64,000 bases of DNA from contig JAEEON010000045.1 in the NCBI GenBank assembly GCA_016284305.1, forward strand, positions 1-64,000, given 5' to 3'. Position 1 is the stretch's first letter. Every line of letters begins with the position of its first letter. Under the pieces are notes generated by a model. It worked only from the letters and a program-made list of their open reading frames with translations, did no database searches and was not told the DNA's origin. The translations under genes and the position numbers were made by a program. Shown here piece by piece: positions 26,146-34,939 of this stretch. The stretch is from Bacteroidales bacterium (GTDB lineage Bacteria > Bacteroidota > Bacteroidia > Bacteroidales > F082).

Positions 26146-26843
26146 ACATTCTCTCGCAAAGCCTCAGCCATCTGTTTGGCTATTGTTGCCATCCCCTCTG
26201 CCGACGGATGTTGCCATGATTTTTGAATCCCGACAAGGTCCACGCATCGCACACCATAGTAGTCCGCTATCGTATGCACCGACTGGACGAACTCTTCCCC
26301 CAAGGCAGTATCGACCATAAAAACAAGCTCAATTCCAGGATAACGTTCATGCAATCCATCAAAAAGGCAGGCAAGAGCCGGCCGGAAAGAGCACAATTCC
26401 TCCTCGGTCCAGCCATAATAAACATACTCACCCATCGGAGCACTATCCCACATATCGTTAGTGCCGCCAAAAATCAAGATGATGTCAGGATTGCCCAAGT
26501 CATCCATTCGACGCAAAAAGGAGTGCGGACCAAAATAATCCGCATGATTCATATTGCAAACCAAGGAGCCCGAGAAAGAGTTGTTTTTTTCCAACGTCCA
26601 CCCGAGGGTCTCTGCCAACTTATGCCACCACATCTGTTCCACTGAAGTCACCCCGATGCTGTCGTAATAGTTCCACACATCATTGGTCTCCGGTGACACA
26701 TATCCACGATAAGTGGAATAACTGTCACCCAAAATAGAGAAATAACGTTCCTCAATTGGTTCAGTATTAGGATCTTCTCCACAGGCGCTCAAAAATGCAC
26801 CCAAAAAGACCAAGCTCATGCCTAACAATAGTTTTTTCATCAT
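26142..26843 (-). CDS. SGNH/GDSL hydrolase lipoprotein
   Basis: 233 residues with a lipoprotein signal (MMKKLLLGMSLVFLGAFLSAC). SGNH blocks: ILGDSYSTYRGY (catalytic Ser in block I), the block III region IFGGTNDMWDS with the Asn, and the catalytic Asp/His pair in WQHPSAEGMATIAKQM. These enzymes hydrolyse esters, often removing acetyl groups from surface or dietary glycans. A membrane-anchored position fits that. It is transcribed toward the rhomboid gene and follows the OmpA fusion on the same strand. Confidence 0.9.
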   Translation of the reverse strand: MMKKLLLGMSLVFLGAFLSACGEDPNTEPIEERYFSILGDSYSTYRGYVSPETNDVWNYYDSIGVTSVEQMWWHKLAETLGWTLEKNNSFSGSLVCNMNHADYFGPHSFLRRMDDLGNPDIILIFGGTNDMWDSAPMGEYVYYGWTEEELCSFRPALACLFDGLHERYPGIELVFMVDTALGEEFVQSVHTIADYYGVRCVDLVGIQKSWQHPSAEGMATIAKQMAEALRENV

Positions 26844-26864
26844 GTTATATTTTTAGGATGAATA

Positions 26865-29372
26865 TCAGTTTTCCAAAACTTTCATTTCCGTCCTTCTGTT
26901 ACGCGCGCGTTGTTCGTCGGTGTCATTCGGACACAAGGGCTTTGAAGCTCCATAGCCCCTTGCGGTAAGACGACTTTCGAGCACTCCTCGATCAATCAAC
27001 GCTTGACGCACCACCTCAGCCCTCTTTTCCGAAAGCGTTTGGTTGTATGCCTCAGAACCCACATTATCGGTATGGCCCGACAACTCCACCGAGATTTCAG
27101 GGTGTGCTTGAAGAAAAGCTGCTAACATGTCAACTCCATCTTCTGAATCGGTAGTTAAAGACGCGCTATTGAACTCAAATTGAATGTTGACCAAACGCAA
27201 CACAGTGCCAGGAGCTAACTCCTCCGCCATATAGTCGTAAACATTGACAGCTTCAGGTTTCAGTTCTTCTTCCTTCAGCTGAAAGGAATAGATATCATAG
27301 CCACCACAGCCGCCTTCACGAACGGAGGAGATCAAGGCGGTATGTCCGTCGGCAGCGACGATGAAGTTGATCTCGTCGCCCGGAGTATTGATGGGATAAC
27401 CCAAGTTGACGGGTTCCGACCACTCCCCTTTTTCGTTGCGACGACTCACGAACAGGTCATAGCCTCCCATCCCAACATGAGTGTTGGAAGAGAAGTACAA
27501 GGTCTTGCCATCAGGATGTAAAAAAGGGGCCATTTCGGTACCCGGGGTGTTGATGACTGAACCTAGGCTGACAGGGTTGGACCAGCTGCCGTCAGCATTA
27601 CGATGGCAGTGATAGAGGTCGGCATCGCCGTCGCGACGCGAAGAGAAAAAAAGCTCGTCACCATCGACGCTCAGACATGGTTGCGAATCCCAAGCGGCAT
27701 CGTTGACCCCAGCACCCAGCGATTCCGGAGCAGTCCAAGCACCATCTGGAGACTCTCGTAACACCTTATATATATCACATCCTTGATGATGTCTCTCCAT
27801 TCCGCAATAGGTGAAATACAGCTCATTACCTTGATACGAAAGGAAAGCAGCACCCATACTGTTGTCCATCTCCGGATCGACGAGCAACTGAGAGGCAGAA
27901 AACCATTGGCCATCAATGCCATGGGCCAAAAACAGACCTTCGTCTTGCACCCGTTGGCCTTCAGCGGAGAAACGACGGGTGAACAGCAACTCCGCCCCTG
28001 TCAGCTCCAAGGCATTGACATACTCATCATTGGCCGTGTTGACCCCAACGCCAAGACTCTGAGGGTGAAAATCCACGGGATTGGCGATAGCCTGCTCACG
28101 AAACTGGGCATTGGCCAACATCCCAGCCACAGTCTCGTCGTTAGCTTTGTTGCCCGGAGCGGCATACTGAAACCACTGCAGAAGCTTCACTTCCTCTGCA
28201 TAACGCATCTCGTTGTCGTACAGCCGAGCCAAGGTAATTGCCGCAGGCGGAAAGAGCATGGGATCGATGGTCATGACGGATTCATAACCCGCTTTGGCCA
28301 GTTCGTAGTCGCGCGTCTCCATGCCGATCTCGCCTTGTAACAGCCAGGCCTTCGCATCGTTAGGATCGGCTTCGAGAGCCTTGTCAAGCTGCTTCATGGC
28401 CTTGGAGTAATCCCGTTCCTGAAACGCTGACAAGGCAGCATTGTAAGCCTTGGCGGCCTTCTTGGGACTGGTATCCTTATTAATCCACTTGTTGAAATCG
28501 ATGACAAACACACGAGTCTTCACCGTAGGCGAAGTCTCGGCTGAGACATAGCATTTGCCTTTGTCGAAGAAGCAGATGCCTTCAGTTTGTGTTCCAATAT
28601 GTTGATGCAGTTCAAAGCGACGGTTCGAAAGCTTAACGCCAGCATCGTCGAAGTCGTAAATCAGGTAGAGGAAAGGCAGCCATATCTTGTTGACGTAACC
28701 CACCAAGGCCAAGGTACCCGTCTCGGGGTCGTAATCCGCTCCCGTGATCAGTCCTTTCGAGTCGAAGCCGTTGACCACCTCAGCCGCGTGCGTTCCAGGT
28801 TGTTTGGAGAGGCGATACAGGCGTGTGGTCCCCGTCTTCCAGCCCTTGCTGAACAGATAGAGATACTTATCGGTTGCGAAGATCGACTCGCAGTCGAAAT
28901 CGTTATATTTCTCCTTCTCAAATTCAGTTTGATCGGCGAAATAGAAACTTATCGTGTCGGCAGTTATCGAAGCGTCACCCTCGGAGGGGAGTGCTGAGAG
29001 CGGGAAGGTATAGATGCGCAGGTTTTTTCGGTTGCCCTTGTTGTTCCCGAAATCGCCCACAAACACGTATTTTCCATCGGTACACACATCTTCCCAGTCT
29101 TTGTTTTTTCCGTTGGAAATGGTAATGCGCTGCATCACCTCAAAGGTAGCAGTATCGAGTGCATAGAGGATGGGCTTGCCACCGCTGTCGTTGTGCGTCC
29201 ACAGTCGGCCATTGTAAAAAAAGAGGCCCGACGACTCGTTCACCTCGTCAGGAAGCGAGGCGCGCAGTTTCGGGCTAAAGAGTGGTGAATAGCTGGCATG
29301 GCCTTCAATTTGCGACCAGGAAAACGGGATCGCAAGCAGAAGGAATGCTGCTATGAGGCCCCAACGTCTCAT
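26865..29372 (-). CDS. OmpA-family protein: beta-propeller, TPR and PD40 fusion
   Basis: 835 residues from the ATG at 29372 (a GTG two codons earlier is possible). A signal peptide (FLLLAIPFSWSQ) is followed by a propeller-like domain (residues 30-300, ESSGLFFYNGRLWTHNDSGG, DWEDVCTDGKYVFVGDFGNN) resembling SdiA-regulated or esterase-like propellers. Then TPRs (about 305-420), PD40/WD40-like repeats (QPCLSVDGDELFFSSRR, PFLHPDGKTLYFSSN) and a C-terminal OmpA peptidoglycan-binding domain (about 715-835, VELSGHTDNVGSEAYNQTLSEKRAE). TPR-PD40-OmpA is the known Bacteroidetes PorE-like layout; the extra N-terminal propeller is unusual. It starts two bases after folD. Confidence 0.85.
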   Translation of the reverse strand: MRRWGLIAAFLLLAIPFSWSQIEGHASYSPLFSPKLRASLPDEVNESSGLFFYNGRLWTHNDSGGKPILYALDTATFEVMQRITISNGKNKDWEDVCTDGKYVFVGDFGNNKGNRKNLRIYTFPLSALPSEGDASITADTISFYFADQTEFEKEKYNDFDCESIFATDKYLYLFSKGWKTGTTRLYRLSKQPGTHAAEVVNGFDSKGLITGADYDPETGTLALVGYVNKIWLPFLYLIYDFDDAGVKLSNRRFELHQHIGTQTEGICFFDKGKCYVSAETSPTVKTRVFVIDFNKWINKDTSPKKAAKAYNAALSAFQERDYSKAMKQLDKALEADPNDAKAWLLQGEIGMETRDYELAKAGYESVMTIDPMLFPPAAITLARLYDNEMRYAEEVKLLQWFQYAAPGNKANDETVAGMLANAQFREQAIANPVDFHPQSLGVGVNTANDEYVNALELTGAELLFTRRFSAEGQRVQDEGLFLAHGIDGQWFSASQLLVDPEMDNSMGAAFLSYQGNELYFTYCGMERHHQGCDIYKVLRESPDGAWTAPESLGAGVNDAAWDSQPCLSVDGDELFFSSRRDGDADLYHCHRNADGSWSNPVSLGSVINTPGTEMAPFLHPDGKTLYFSSNTHVGMGGYDLFVSRRNEKGEWSEPVNLGYPINTPGDEINFIVAADGHTALISSVREGGCGGYDIYSFQLKEEELKPEAVNVYDYMAEELAPGTVLRLVNIQFEFNSASLTTDSEDGVDMLAAFLQAHPEISVELSGHTDNVGSEAYNQTLSEKRAEVVRQALIDRGVLESRLTARGYGASKPLCPNDTDEQRARNRRTEMKVLEN

Positions 29373-29374
29373 TT

Positions 29375-30256
29375 TCACTTAGGATAGACTTCGCCTTTGG
29401 CGGCTTTCAGGGTGTTCTGCAGCAAAGAGACGATGGTCATCGGGCCCACGCCACCAGGCACAGGAGTAATCATCGAGGCAACCTTGGCGACTTCGTCATA
29501 ATCCGCATCACCCATGATCTTGTAGCCTTTGGGGCTGGTGGGATCCTCGATGCGGTGGATACCCACGTCGATCACCACGGCGCCCGGCTTCACCATATCG
29601 GCGGTGAGAAAACCTTGTTTTCCAATGGCTACCACGACGATGTCGGCATGACGGACGATTTCGGGAAGGTTCTTGGTGCGGCTATGGCAGAGCGTCACGG
29701 TCGAGTCGATGCCTTTGCGCGACATGAGGATGGCCATAGGGGTACCCACGATGTTGGAGCGTCCGATGACGACAACGTTTTTGCCCGAGGTCTCGATTTC
29801 GGAGCGTTTAATCAGCTCCATGATGCCATTAGGCGTGGCGGGGATATAGCAGGGCAACCCCAGCTGCATCCGGCCAGCGTTGACGCTAGTAAAGCCATCG
29901 ACGTCCTTCTCGGGCTTGATGGCTGCGATGACCTTTTCCTCGTTGATATGCTTCGGCAGCGGCAGCTGGATGATATAGCCGTCAATCTCCGGGTCGTTGT
30001 TGAGGAATTCCACCGTCTGGAGCAGTTCAGCTTCTGTGGTGCTTTCCGGGAGACGATACACCGAAGAGGTCATGCCCACAGAGTGGCAGGCTTTCTCTTT
30101 CGATGCGACATAGGTCTTGCTAGCGCCATCGTCGCCAACGATGACGGCAGCGAGATGCGGAGCGTTTTGGCCGTGGTCGATCATGTTAGCAACCTCGGCC
30201 GCAATTTCTCTCTTGATTTGTTCGGAGATGGCTTTGCCATCAATAATCTTACTCAT
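29375..30256 (-). CDS. folD: Methylenetetrahydrofolate dehydrogenase / cyclohydrolase
   Basis: 293 residues. It interconverts 5,10-methylene- and 10-formyl-tetrahydrofolate with NADP. Signatures: the catalytic Lys region VIVGDDGASKTYVASKEKAC (about residues 37-56), GYIIQLPLPKHI, VVIGRSNIVGTPMAILMSRKG and the C-terminal PVPGGVGPMTIVSLLQNTL. Full length. It supplies one-carbon units that also connect GcvT and FtcD in this window. It is followed two bases later by the OmpA fusion gene, so transcription is probably shared. Confidence 0.96.
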   Translation of the reverse strand: MSKIIDGKAISEQIKREIAAEVANMIDHGQNAPHLAAVIVGDDGASKTYVASKEKACHSVGMTSSVYRLPESTTEAELLQTVEFLNNDPEIDGYIIQLPLPKHINEEKVIAAIKPEKDVDGFTSVNAGRMQLGLPCYIPATPNGIMELIKRSEIETSGKNVVVIGRSNIVGTPMAILMSRKGIDSTVTLCHSRTKNLPEIVRHADIVVVAIGKQGFLTADMVKPGAVVIDVGIHRIEDPTSPKGYKIMGDADYDEVAKVASMITPVPGGVGPMTIVSLLQNTLKAAKGEVYPK

Positions 30257-30263
30257 ATTCTTA

Positions 30264-30306
30264 TATTCTTCTAACTTCTGTCTTCTTACTTCTTACTTCT
30301 GTCTTC
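30264..30306 (-). repeat. GAAGTAA/GAAGACA heptamer array
   Basis: On the minus strand, units AGAAGAC, AGAAGTA, AGAAGTA, AGAAGAC and AGAAGTT lie between the ffh stop and the folD start. The core shares about 27 identical bases with one arm of the inverted repeat at 53542. Confidence 0.78.
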
Positions 30307-30314
30307 TAAAAAAT

Positions 30315-31649
30315 CTACCTTCTCCTCATCCCGCTAGCCATGCGCATAATTTTCTTTCCACCACCGGTGGTCATCATACGCATCATCTTGGCTGTTTCCT
30401 CAAACTGTTTCACCAGACGGTTGACTTCGACGATGGAGGTGCCGCTACCCAGGGCGATGCGTTTACGGCGTGTACCGTTGAGCAGCTTCGGGTTCTCGCG
30501 TTCGGCAGGGGTCATGGAGAAGATGATGGCCTCGATACTCTTGAAGGCGTCATCGTCGATCTCCTCTCCTTTGAGGGCCTTGTCCATGCCCGGGATCATG
30601 CTCGCCAAGTCGCGGATGTTACCCATCTTCTTGATTTGTTGGATCTGCTTGAGGAAGTCGTTGTAGTTGAACTCGTTTTGGGCAAGTTTCTTTTGGAGGC
30701 GTTTGGCCTCTTCCTCGTCAAACTGTTCCTGGGCACGTTCCACGAGGGATACGATGTCGCCCATGCCGAGGATACGGTCGGCCATACGTTTGGGATAGAA
30801 CACGTCGAGGGCATCCATCTTCTCGCCGATACCGACGAACTTGATGGGTTTCTCGACGACGGTGCGGATGGTGAGGGCTGCACCGCCACGGGTGTCGCCG
30901 TCCAACTTGGTAAGCACCACGCCGTCAAAGTCCAGCCTATCGTTGAATGCCTTGGCGGTGTTAACAGCATCTTGGCCCGTCATGGCATCGACCACGAACA
31001 AGGTCTCGTGAGGATTCACCGTCTCTTTGATGCGAGCGATTTCATCCATCATCTCTTCATCGACGGCCAGACGTCCAGCGGTATCGATGATGACCACATT
31101 CTTGCTTTGAGCCTTGGCGTGCTCAATGGCATGTTGTGCAATCTCGACAGGATTCTTGTTGCCGTCCTCGCTATAGACTTCCACCTCGACCTGTTGTCCC
31201 AAAACCTTGAGTTGGTCGATAGCTGCTGGACGATAAACGTCGCCAGCCACCAATAAGACCTGCTTGGTCTTCTTGCGTTTCAGGTAGTTGGCCAGCTTCG
31301 CTGAGAAGGTGGTCTTACCAGAACCTTGCAGACCGGCGATCAGGATGATGCTTGGGTTACCCTTGAGGTTAATATCCTCATGTTCCCCACCCATGAGCTC
31401 AGCCAGCTCATCATGGACGATCTTGACCATCATCTCGCCCGGCTTGACCGAAGTGAGAATCTGTTGACCCAAGGCTTTCTCCTTGATATTGTTGGTGACG
31501 TCTTTGGCAATCTTGTAACTCACGTCGGCATCGAGCAAGGCGCGACGGATTTCCTTCATGGTGTCGGCCACGTTGACCTCGGTGATATATCCTTGTCCCT
31601 TAAGGACCTTGAACGAACGTTCTAGTTTTTCACTTAATCCTTCAAACAT
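30315..31649 (-). CDS. ffh: Signal recognition particle protein Ffh
   Basis: 444 residues from the ATG at 31649 (MFEGLSEKLERSFKVLKG); the frame eight codons longer crosses the leader. NG domain: LQGSGKTTFSAKLANYLK (about residues 107-124), DTAGRLAVDEEMM, TKLDGDTRGGAAL. The Met-rich M domain (residues 300-444) ends GGGKKIMRMASGMRRR and binds 4.5S RNA. The expected 4.5S RNA gene was not seen. Its receptor FtsY is encoded at 7462. Confidence 0.97.
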   Translation of the reverse strand: MFEGLSEKLERSFKVLKGQGYITEVNVADTMKEIRRALLDADVSYKIAKDVTNNIKEKALGQQILTSVKPGEMMVKIVHDELAELMGGEHEDINLKGNPSIILIAGLQGSGKTTFSAKLANYLKRKKTKQVLLVAGDVYRPAAIDQLKVLGQQVEVEVYSEDGNKNPVEIAQHAIEHAKAQSKNVVIIDTAGRLAVDEEMMDEIARIKETVNPHETLFVVDAMTGQDAVNTAKAFNDRLDFDGVVLTKLDGDTRGGAALTIRTVVEKPIKFVGIGEKMDALDVFYPKRMADRILGMGDIVSLVERAQEQFDEEEAKRLQKKLAQNEFNYNDFLKQIQQIKKMGNIRDLASMIPGMDKALKGEEIDDDAFKSIEAIIFSMTPAERENPKLLNGTRRKRIALGSGTSIVEVNRLVKQFEETAKMMRMMTTGGGKKIMRMASGMRRR

Positions 31650-31669
31650 AACTAAAAAAATATTTGGCT

Positions 31670-31678
31670 GCAAAGGTA
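31670..31678 (-). promoter_or_regulatory. -7 box TACCTTTGC for ffh
   Basis: It lies on the minus strand 20 bases before the ffh ATG. It is divergent from the yggS box at 31722, with a heptamer array between. Confidence 0.65.
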
Positions 31679-31683
31679 GGAAA

Positions 31684-31720
31684 TTATTAAGAATTATGAA
31701 TTAAGAATTATGAATTATGA
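31684..31720 (+). repeat. GAATTAA/GAATTAT heptamer array between divergent promoters
   Basis: Units AAGAATT, ATGAATT, AAGAATT, ATGAATT. Unlike most arrays here it lies upstream of both flanking genes, between their -7 boxes. Confidence 0.75.
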
Positions 31721-31721
31721 C

Positions 31722-31730
31722 TACTTTTGC
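31722..31730 (+). promoter_or_regulatory. -7 box TACTTTTGC for yggS
   Basis: It lies 20 bases before the ATG at 31751. No -33 TTG is evident within the AT-rich array upstream. Confidence 0.6.
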
Positions 31731-31750
31731 AGACAAAACTTTTTAAACCC

Positions 31751-32422
31751 ATGATTAAGGAAAATTTGGCAAAAATCAAAGCCACCGTACCCGAAGGAGT
31801 CACTTTGGTGGCGGTCTCCAAGACCAAGCCCGTGAGCGACGTTCAGGAGGCCTATGAAGCTGGACAACGCATCTTTGGTGAGAACCACGCCTTGGAGATG
31901 CGCGACAAACATGAGGTCCTACCCCATGACATCCAATGGCATTTCATCGGACACTTGCAGACCAACAAGATCAAATACATTATTCCTTTTGTCACCCTCA
32001 TCCATAGCATCGACTCAGCCAACCTGCTCGAGGCGGTCAACAAGGAAGCCAAGAAACACGAACGTGTGGTTGACTGTCTGTTGCAGTTTCATATCGCCCA
32101 AGAGGAAACCAAGTTCGGTCTGGACCTCGACGAGGCTCGACAACTGCTTGAATCGGAGACTTTCAAAGCCATGCAAAACGTACGCATCTGCGGTGTGATG
32201 GGCATGGCTACGTTCACCGACGACATGGAGCAGGTCCGCAAAGAGTTCAAGCATCTGAAAGACATCTTTAACATCTTGAAAAAAGACTATTTCGAGGATC
32301 AAGAACAGTTCAGGGAGATCTCTATGGGAATGTCGGACGACTACCCCATCGCCATCGAAGAAGGAGCGACCTTGGTACGCGTGGGGAGCAAGATCTTTGG
32401 GGCGAGAAACTATATGAATTGA
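31751..32422 (+). CDS. YggS-family pyridoxal-phosphate homeostasis protein
   Basis: 223 residues from the ATG at 31751. Type III PLP fold: VTLVAVSKTKPVSDVQ with the PLP Lys (about residue 26), FGENHALEMRDK, IQWHFIGHLQTNKIKYI, and the C-terminal ISMGMSDDYPIAIEEGATLVRVGSKIFG. These proteins balance free PLP and have no known catalytic activity. The usual MGMS(A/S)D motif is intact. The stop TGA belongs to a GAATTGA heptamer array that also leads into the next gene. Confidence 0.94.
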   Translation: MIKENLAKIKATVPEGVTLVAVSKTKPVSDVQEAYEAGQRIFGENHALEMRDKHEVLPHDIQWHFIGHLQTNKIKYIIPFVTLIHSIDSANLLEAVNKEAKKHERVVDCLLQFHIAQEETKFGLDLDEARQLLESETFKAMQNVRICGVMGMATFTDDMEQVRKEFKHLKDIFNILKKDYFEDQEQFREISMGMSDDYPIAIEEGATLVRVGSKIFGARNYMN

Positions 32423-32440
32423 GAATGGAGAGTTGAGATG
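32416..32440 (+). repeat. GAATTGA heptamer array carrying stop and start codons
   Basis: Units GAATTGA, GAATGGA, GAGTTGA, GATGG. The first holds the yggS stop TGA, the last the ATG of the antiporter gene. Confidence 0.75.
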
Positions 32441-33385
32441 GTTTGGACGATTCTTTTATTGATTATAGGGTTCGTGGTGCTGATTGTGGGTGCCGACTGG
32501 TTGGTTGACGGTGCCACGAGTATCGGCATCCGAGCCAAGATGTCGCCATTGATGATTGGTTTGACCATTGTGGCTTTTGGCACCTCGTTGCCCGAGTTGA
32601 TCATCAATGTTTTTTCCTGTTTTCAAGGAAACTCTGGCTTGGCGATCGGCAACATCGTCGGAAGCAACATCATGAACCTCTTGCTCATCCTCGGAGTCGC
32701 TGCCACCATCTATCCCATCGATGTGAGTCGTATCTCCATACGGCGCGACATCCCTGCAGGTTTTGTTGCCACGATTGCCCTTTATTTGTTTGCACATTTC
32801 ATGGGGCCCAAGAATAGCATCGGATGGGCGGAAGGCTTGGCATTGCTTGCCTGTGCAGTCATCTATCTTATCTTGACCGTCAAAGTCAAAGATCCTGAGA
32901 ACACGGATGTAGAGGCTGTCCAAATTCCCATGCCTTGGTGGAAGACCATCCTATTCGTCCTCCTTGGAATCGGAGGATTATACGGCGGTGGAGAGCTTGT
33001 CTCGCGCAATGCCCAAATCATCGCCAAGGCCTGGGGCATGAGTGATGCCATGATTGGTCTCACTGTGGTCGCAGTGGCCACCTCTTTACCCGAGCTCATC
33101 ACCTCCATAGTGGCTGCCACCAAGAAAAATGCCGGTATCGCTATCGGCAATGTCTTGGGGTCCAACATCTTGAATATCTTTGTGGTACTGGGTATCAGCG
33201 GTTTAATCACCCCCTTGCAGTTCGACACAAAGATGAACAACTCCTTGTTTTTCCTGTTTGGCGCCAACCTGCTGATGACGCTGTTCGTATTTACAGGAAA
33301 AGGCAGGAAGATCTCGCGTTTTGAAGGCGCTTTGATGCTTCTTGCCTTTTCAGGGTTTATGACCTTTACGGTCCTCAGCAATTAG
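32438..33385 (+). CDS. Calcium/sodium antiporter, CaCA family
   Basis: 315 residues, about ten membrane helices. The two inverted alpha repeats are clear: GTSLPELIINVFS with IGNIVGSNIMNLLLILG (about residues 47-90) and ATSLPELITSIVAATKKN with IGNVLGSNILNIFVVLG (about residues 210-255). The GNxxGSN and PEL motifs hold the ion-binding acidic and Asn residues. It resembles YrbG and exports Ca2+ in exchange for Na+. It is preceded by a heptamer array containing the start ATG, and overlaps the convergent lipoprotein gene by four bases. Confidence 0.93.
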   Translation: MVWTILLLIIGFVVLIVGADWLVDGATSIGIRAKMSPLMIGLTIVAFGTSLPELIINVFSCFQGNSGLAIGNIVGSNIMNLLLILGVAATIYPIDVSRISIRRDIPAGFVATIALYLFAHFMGPKNSIGWAEGLALLACAVIYLILTVKVKDPENTDVEAVQIPMPWWKTILFVLLGIGGLYGGGELVSRNAQIIAKAWGMSDAMIGLTVVAVATSLPELITSIVAATKKNAGIAIGNVLGSNILNIFVVLGISGLITPLQFDTKMNNSLFFLFGANLLMTLFVFTGKGRKISRFEGALMLLAFSGFMTFTVLSN

Positions 33386-33891
33386 TCGGCCAGCTGATAG
33401 GCTGCTTTCACGGCTTGGTAGTCGCTGTAGTCCACATCGCTACGTGAGTTGTAGTAGCTGGCGGCGATGACTACGATTTTGAATCTGTGCTCGGTCGGGC
33501 GGAAACCATCGAAGAAGTCGTTCTCGGTCCAAAAGATGCTCACACCATTGTCATAGCTGGAGACCTCCAGTGATGAGGAGTATAGTCTATAAACACCCTG
33601 ATCGTCTTGAGCCTCATAGTAGAACGTCAGCGGAAGTTGGCGCCAAGTAGCACCTGTGTCGTCATCCATATAGACGAGCACTGCACCATAATCAGTGATG
33701 TTGGCATCGATAGCATCGAAGGAGATGTCCACGCGCCATGATGTGTTGTTGTCCCAATACCAGTCAGAAGACTTGACCGTCACCGTCGAAGACTTCACAT
33801 TGGCATTTCCTTCAGGACCCTGCGGCCCACGGCATGACGCCATGCAGAACACTGCGAAGAGCGCCAAGCAAATCAATCGAAGATTTTTCAT
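33382..33891 (-). CDS. Small lipoprotein of unknown function
   Basis: 169 residues with a lipobox: MKNLRLICLALFAVFCMASC, Cys at about residue 20. A short collagen-like RGPQGPEGNA follows, a motif often seen at the base of Bacteroidetes lipoproteins. The rest (KSSDWYWDNNTSWRVDISF...YGAVLVYMDDD...WRQLPLTFYYEAQDDQGVYRLY) is a single beta-sandwich-like domain. No known function. It has its own -7 box and ends in a four-base overlap with the antiporter gene. Confidence 0.75.
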   Translation of the reverse strand: MKNLRLICLALFAVFCMASCRGPQGPEGNANVKSSTVTVKSSDWYWDNNTSWRVDISFDAIDANITDYGAVLVYMDDDTGATWRQLPLTFYYEAQDDQGVYRLYSSSLEVSSYDNGVSIFWTENDFFDGFRPTEHRFKIVVIAASYYNSRSDVDYSDYQAVKAAYQLAD

Positions 33892-33936
33892 GATGATGTG
33901 TTTTTATTTGTTAATACTATTCTCTGATTTGACCTC

Positions 33937-33945
33937 GCAAACTTA
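33937..33945 (-). promoter_or_regulatory. -7 box TAAGTTTGC for the lipoprotein gene
   Basis: It lies on the minus strand 45 bases before the lipoprotein ATG and is divergent from the EamA box at 33998. Confidence 0.6.
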
Positions 33946-33997
33946 CAATAATCTCGCCAAAAATCAGCCAGAATAGTAAAAAAAACGATAAAAAACG

Positions 33998-34006
33998 TAA
34001 TTTTGC
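33998..34006 (+). promoter_or_regulatory. -7 box TAATTTTGC for the EamA gene
   Basis: It lies 19 bases before the ATG at 34026. No clear -33 box in the A-rich upstream stretch. Confidence 0.6.
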
Positions 34007-34025
34007 AGACCATTTCTGCTTGATC

Positions 34026-34916
34026 ATGACTAATAAACGCTTTTTACCGCATGTCACCGCACTGATCGCAATGATCATTTGGGGCGGCTCCTACGTGTGG
34101 TCCACCCAAGTGTTTCAGACACTGCAACCTGGGACGACCATCTTGCTGCGACTGCTGATCTCTTGTATCTTCTTGTTTGTGATTAGGATCTTACTCAAGA
34201 GGACCGAGAAGGTCGCTCGAAAAGACATAGGCTTGTTTTTCCTTGCCGCCTTCTTCGAGCCTTTCCTCTATTTCATCGGTGAAAGCTACGGACTGCTGAG
34301 GGTATCGCCTACCATCTGCTCCGCCATCGTGGCCACCATCCCGTTGTTCGCACCCATTGGCGCCTTCCTAGTGCTGAAAGAACGAATCAGCGCCATGAAC
34401 ATCGTTGGACTCATCGTGTCGTTTTTGGGGGTATTGCTGATGCTTTTCAACAAGAACTTGGAGCTCACTGCGTCCATCCCTGGACTGCTGTTCATCTTCA
34501 TGGCCGTGATCGTTGCCGTATGTTACAGCGTCACTTTGAAAAAACTGGCCGACAAATACAATCCCATCACCGTGGTGCTGGTGGAGAACTCCATTGGCGT
34601 GATCTATTTCCTCCCCTTCGTACTTTTGGTGGAATTCGATCAACTGCCATCGGTGATGCAGGTTGGCGATTATATCGTCCCCTTGCTGCTCTTAGCCATC
34701 CTGGCGAGTTCCATTTCTTACGTGCTCTACACCTACTCCGTCGGAAAACTCGGTGTGGCACGGTCCAACGTCTATACCAACCTCATTCCCATCTTCACCG
34801 CTTGTTTCAGCTATTTCCTGATCCATGAGGAAATCACCTTATTTAAGATGGTGGGAATCGTCATTGTCATTTTCGGGTTAGTGCTATCGCAGATTAAGGT
34901 GAAAGGTGAAAGGTGA
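34026..34916 (+). CDS. EamA/DMT-family transporter
   Basis: 296 residues from the ATG at 34026 (MTNKRFLPHVTALIAMIIWG), preferred over a TTG two codons earlier. Ten membrane helices in two EamA repeats; SYGLLRVSPTICSAIVATIPLFAP and YTYSVGKLGVARSNVYTNLIPIFTACFSYFL are the typical EamA turns. Probable metabolite or amino-acid exporter; the substrate cannot be told. The last residues KVKGER and the TGA stop are encoded by a GGTGAAA heptamer array, so the tail is repeat-derived. Confidence 0.9.
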   Translation: MTNKRFLPHVTALIAMIIWGGSYVWSTQVFQTLQPGTTILLRLLISCIFLFVIRILLKRTEKVARKDIGLFFLAAFFEPFLYFIGESYGLLRVSPTICSAIVATIPLFAPIGAFLVLKERISAMNIVGLIVSFLGVLLMLFNKNLELTASIPGLLFIFMAVIVAVCYSVTLKKLADKYNPITVVLVENSIGVIYFLPFVLLVEFDQLPSVMQVGDYIVPLLLLAILASSISYVLYTYSVGKLGVARSNVYTNLIPIFTACFSYFLIHEEITLFKMVGIVIVIFGLVLSQIKVKGER

Positions 34917-34939
34917 AAAATGAAAGATGAAAGATGATA
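34893..34939 (+). repeat. GGTGAAA/GATGAAA heptamer array
   Basis: Units GGTGAAA three times, AATGAAA, GATGAAA, GATGATA. It encodes the EamA C-terminal KVKGER, provides its TGA stop (34914-34916), and includes the ATG (34934) of the methyltransferase gene. Confidence 0.85.

Noticed and set aside
31650..31750. 4.5S RNA gene near ffh
   Set aside because: The gap is filled by two -7 boxes and a heptamer array; no SRP-RNA-like hairpin was seen.
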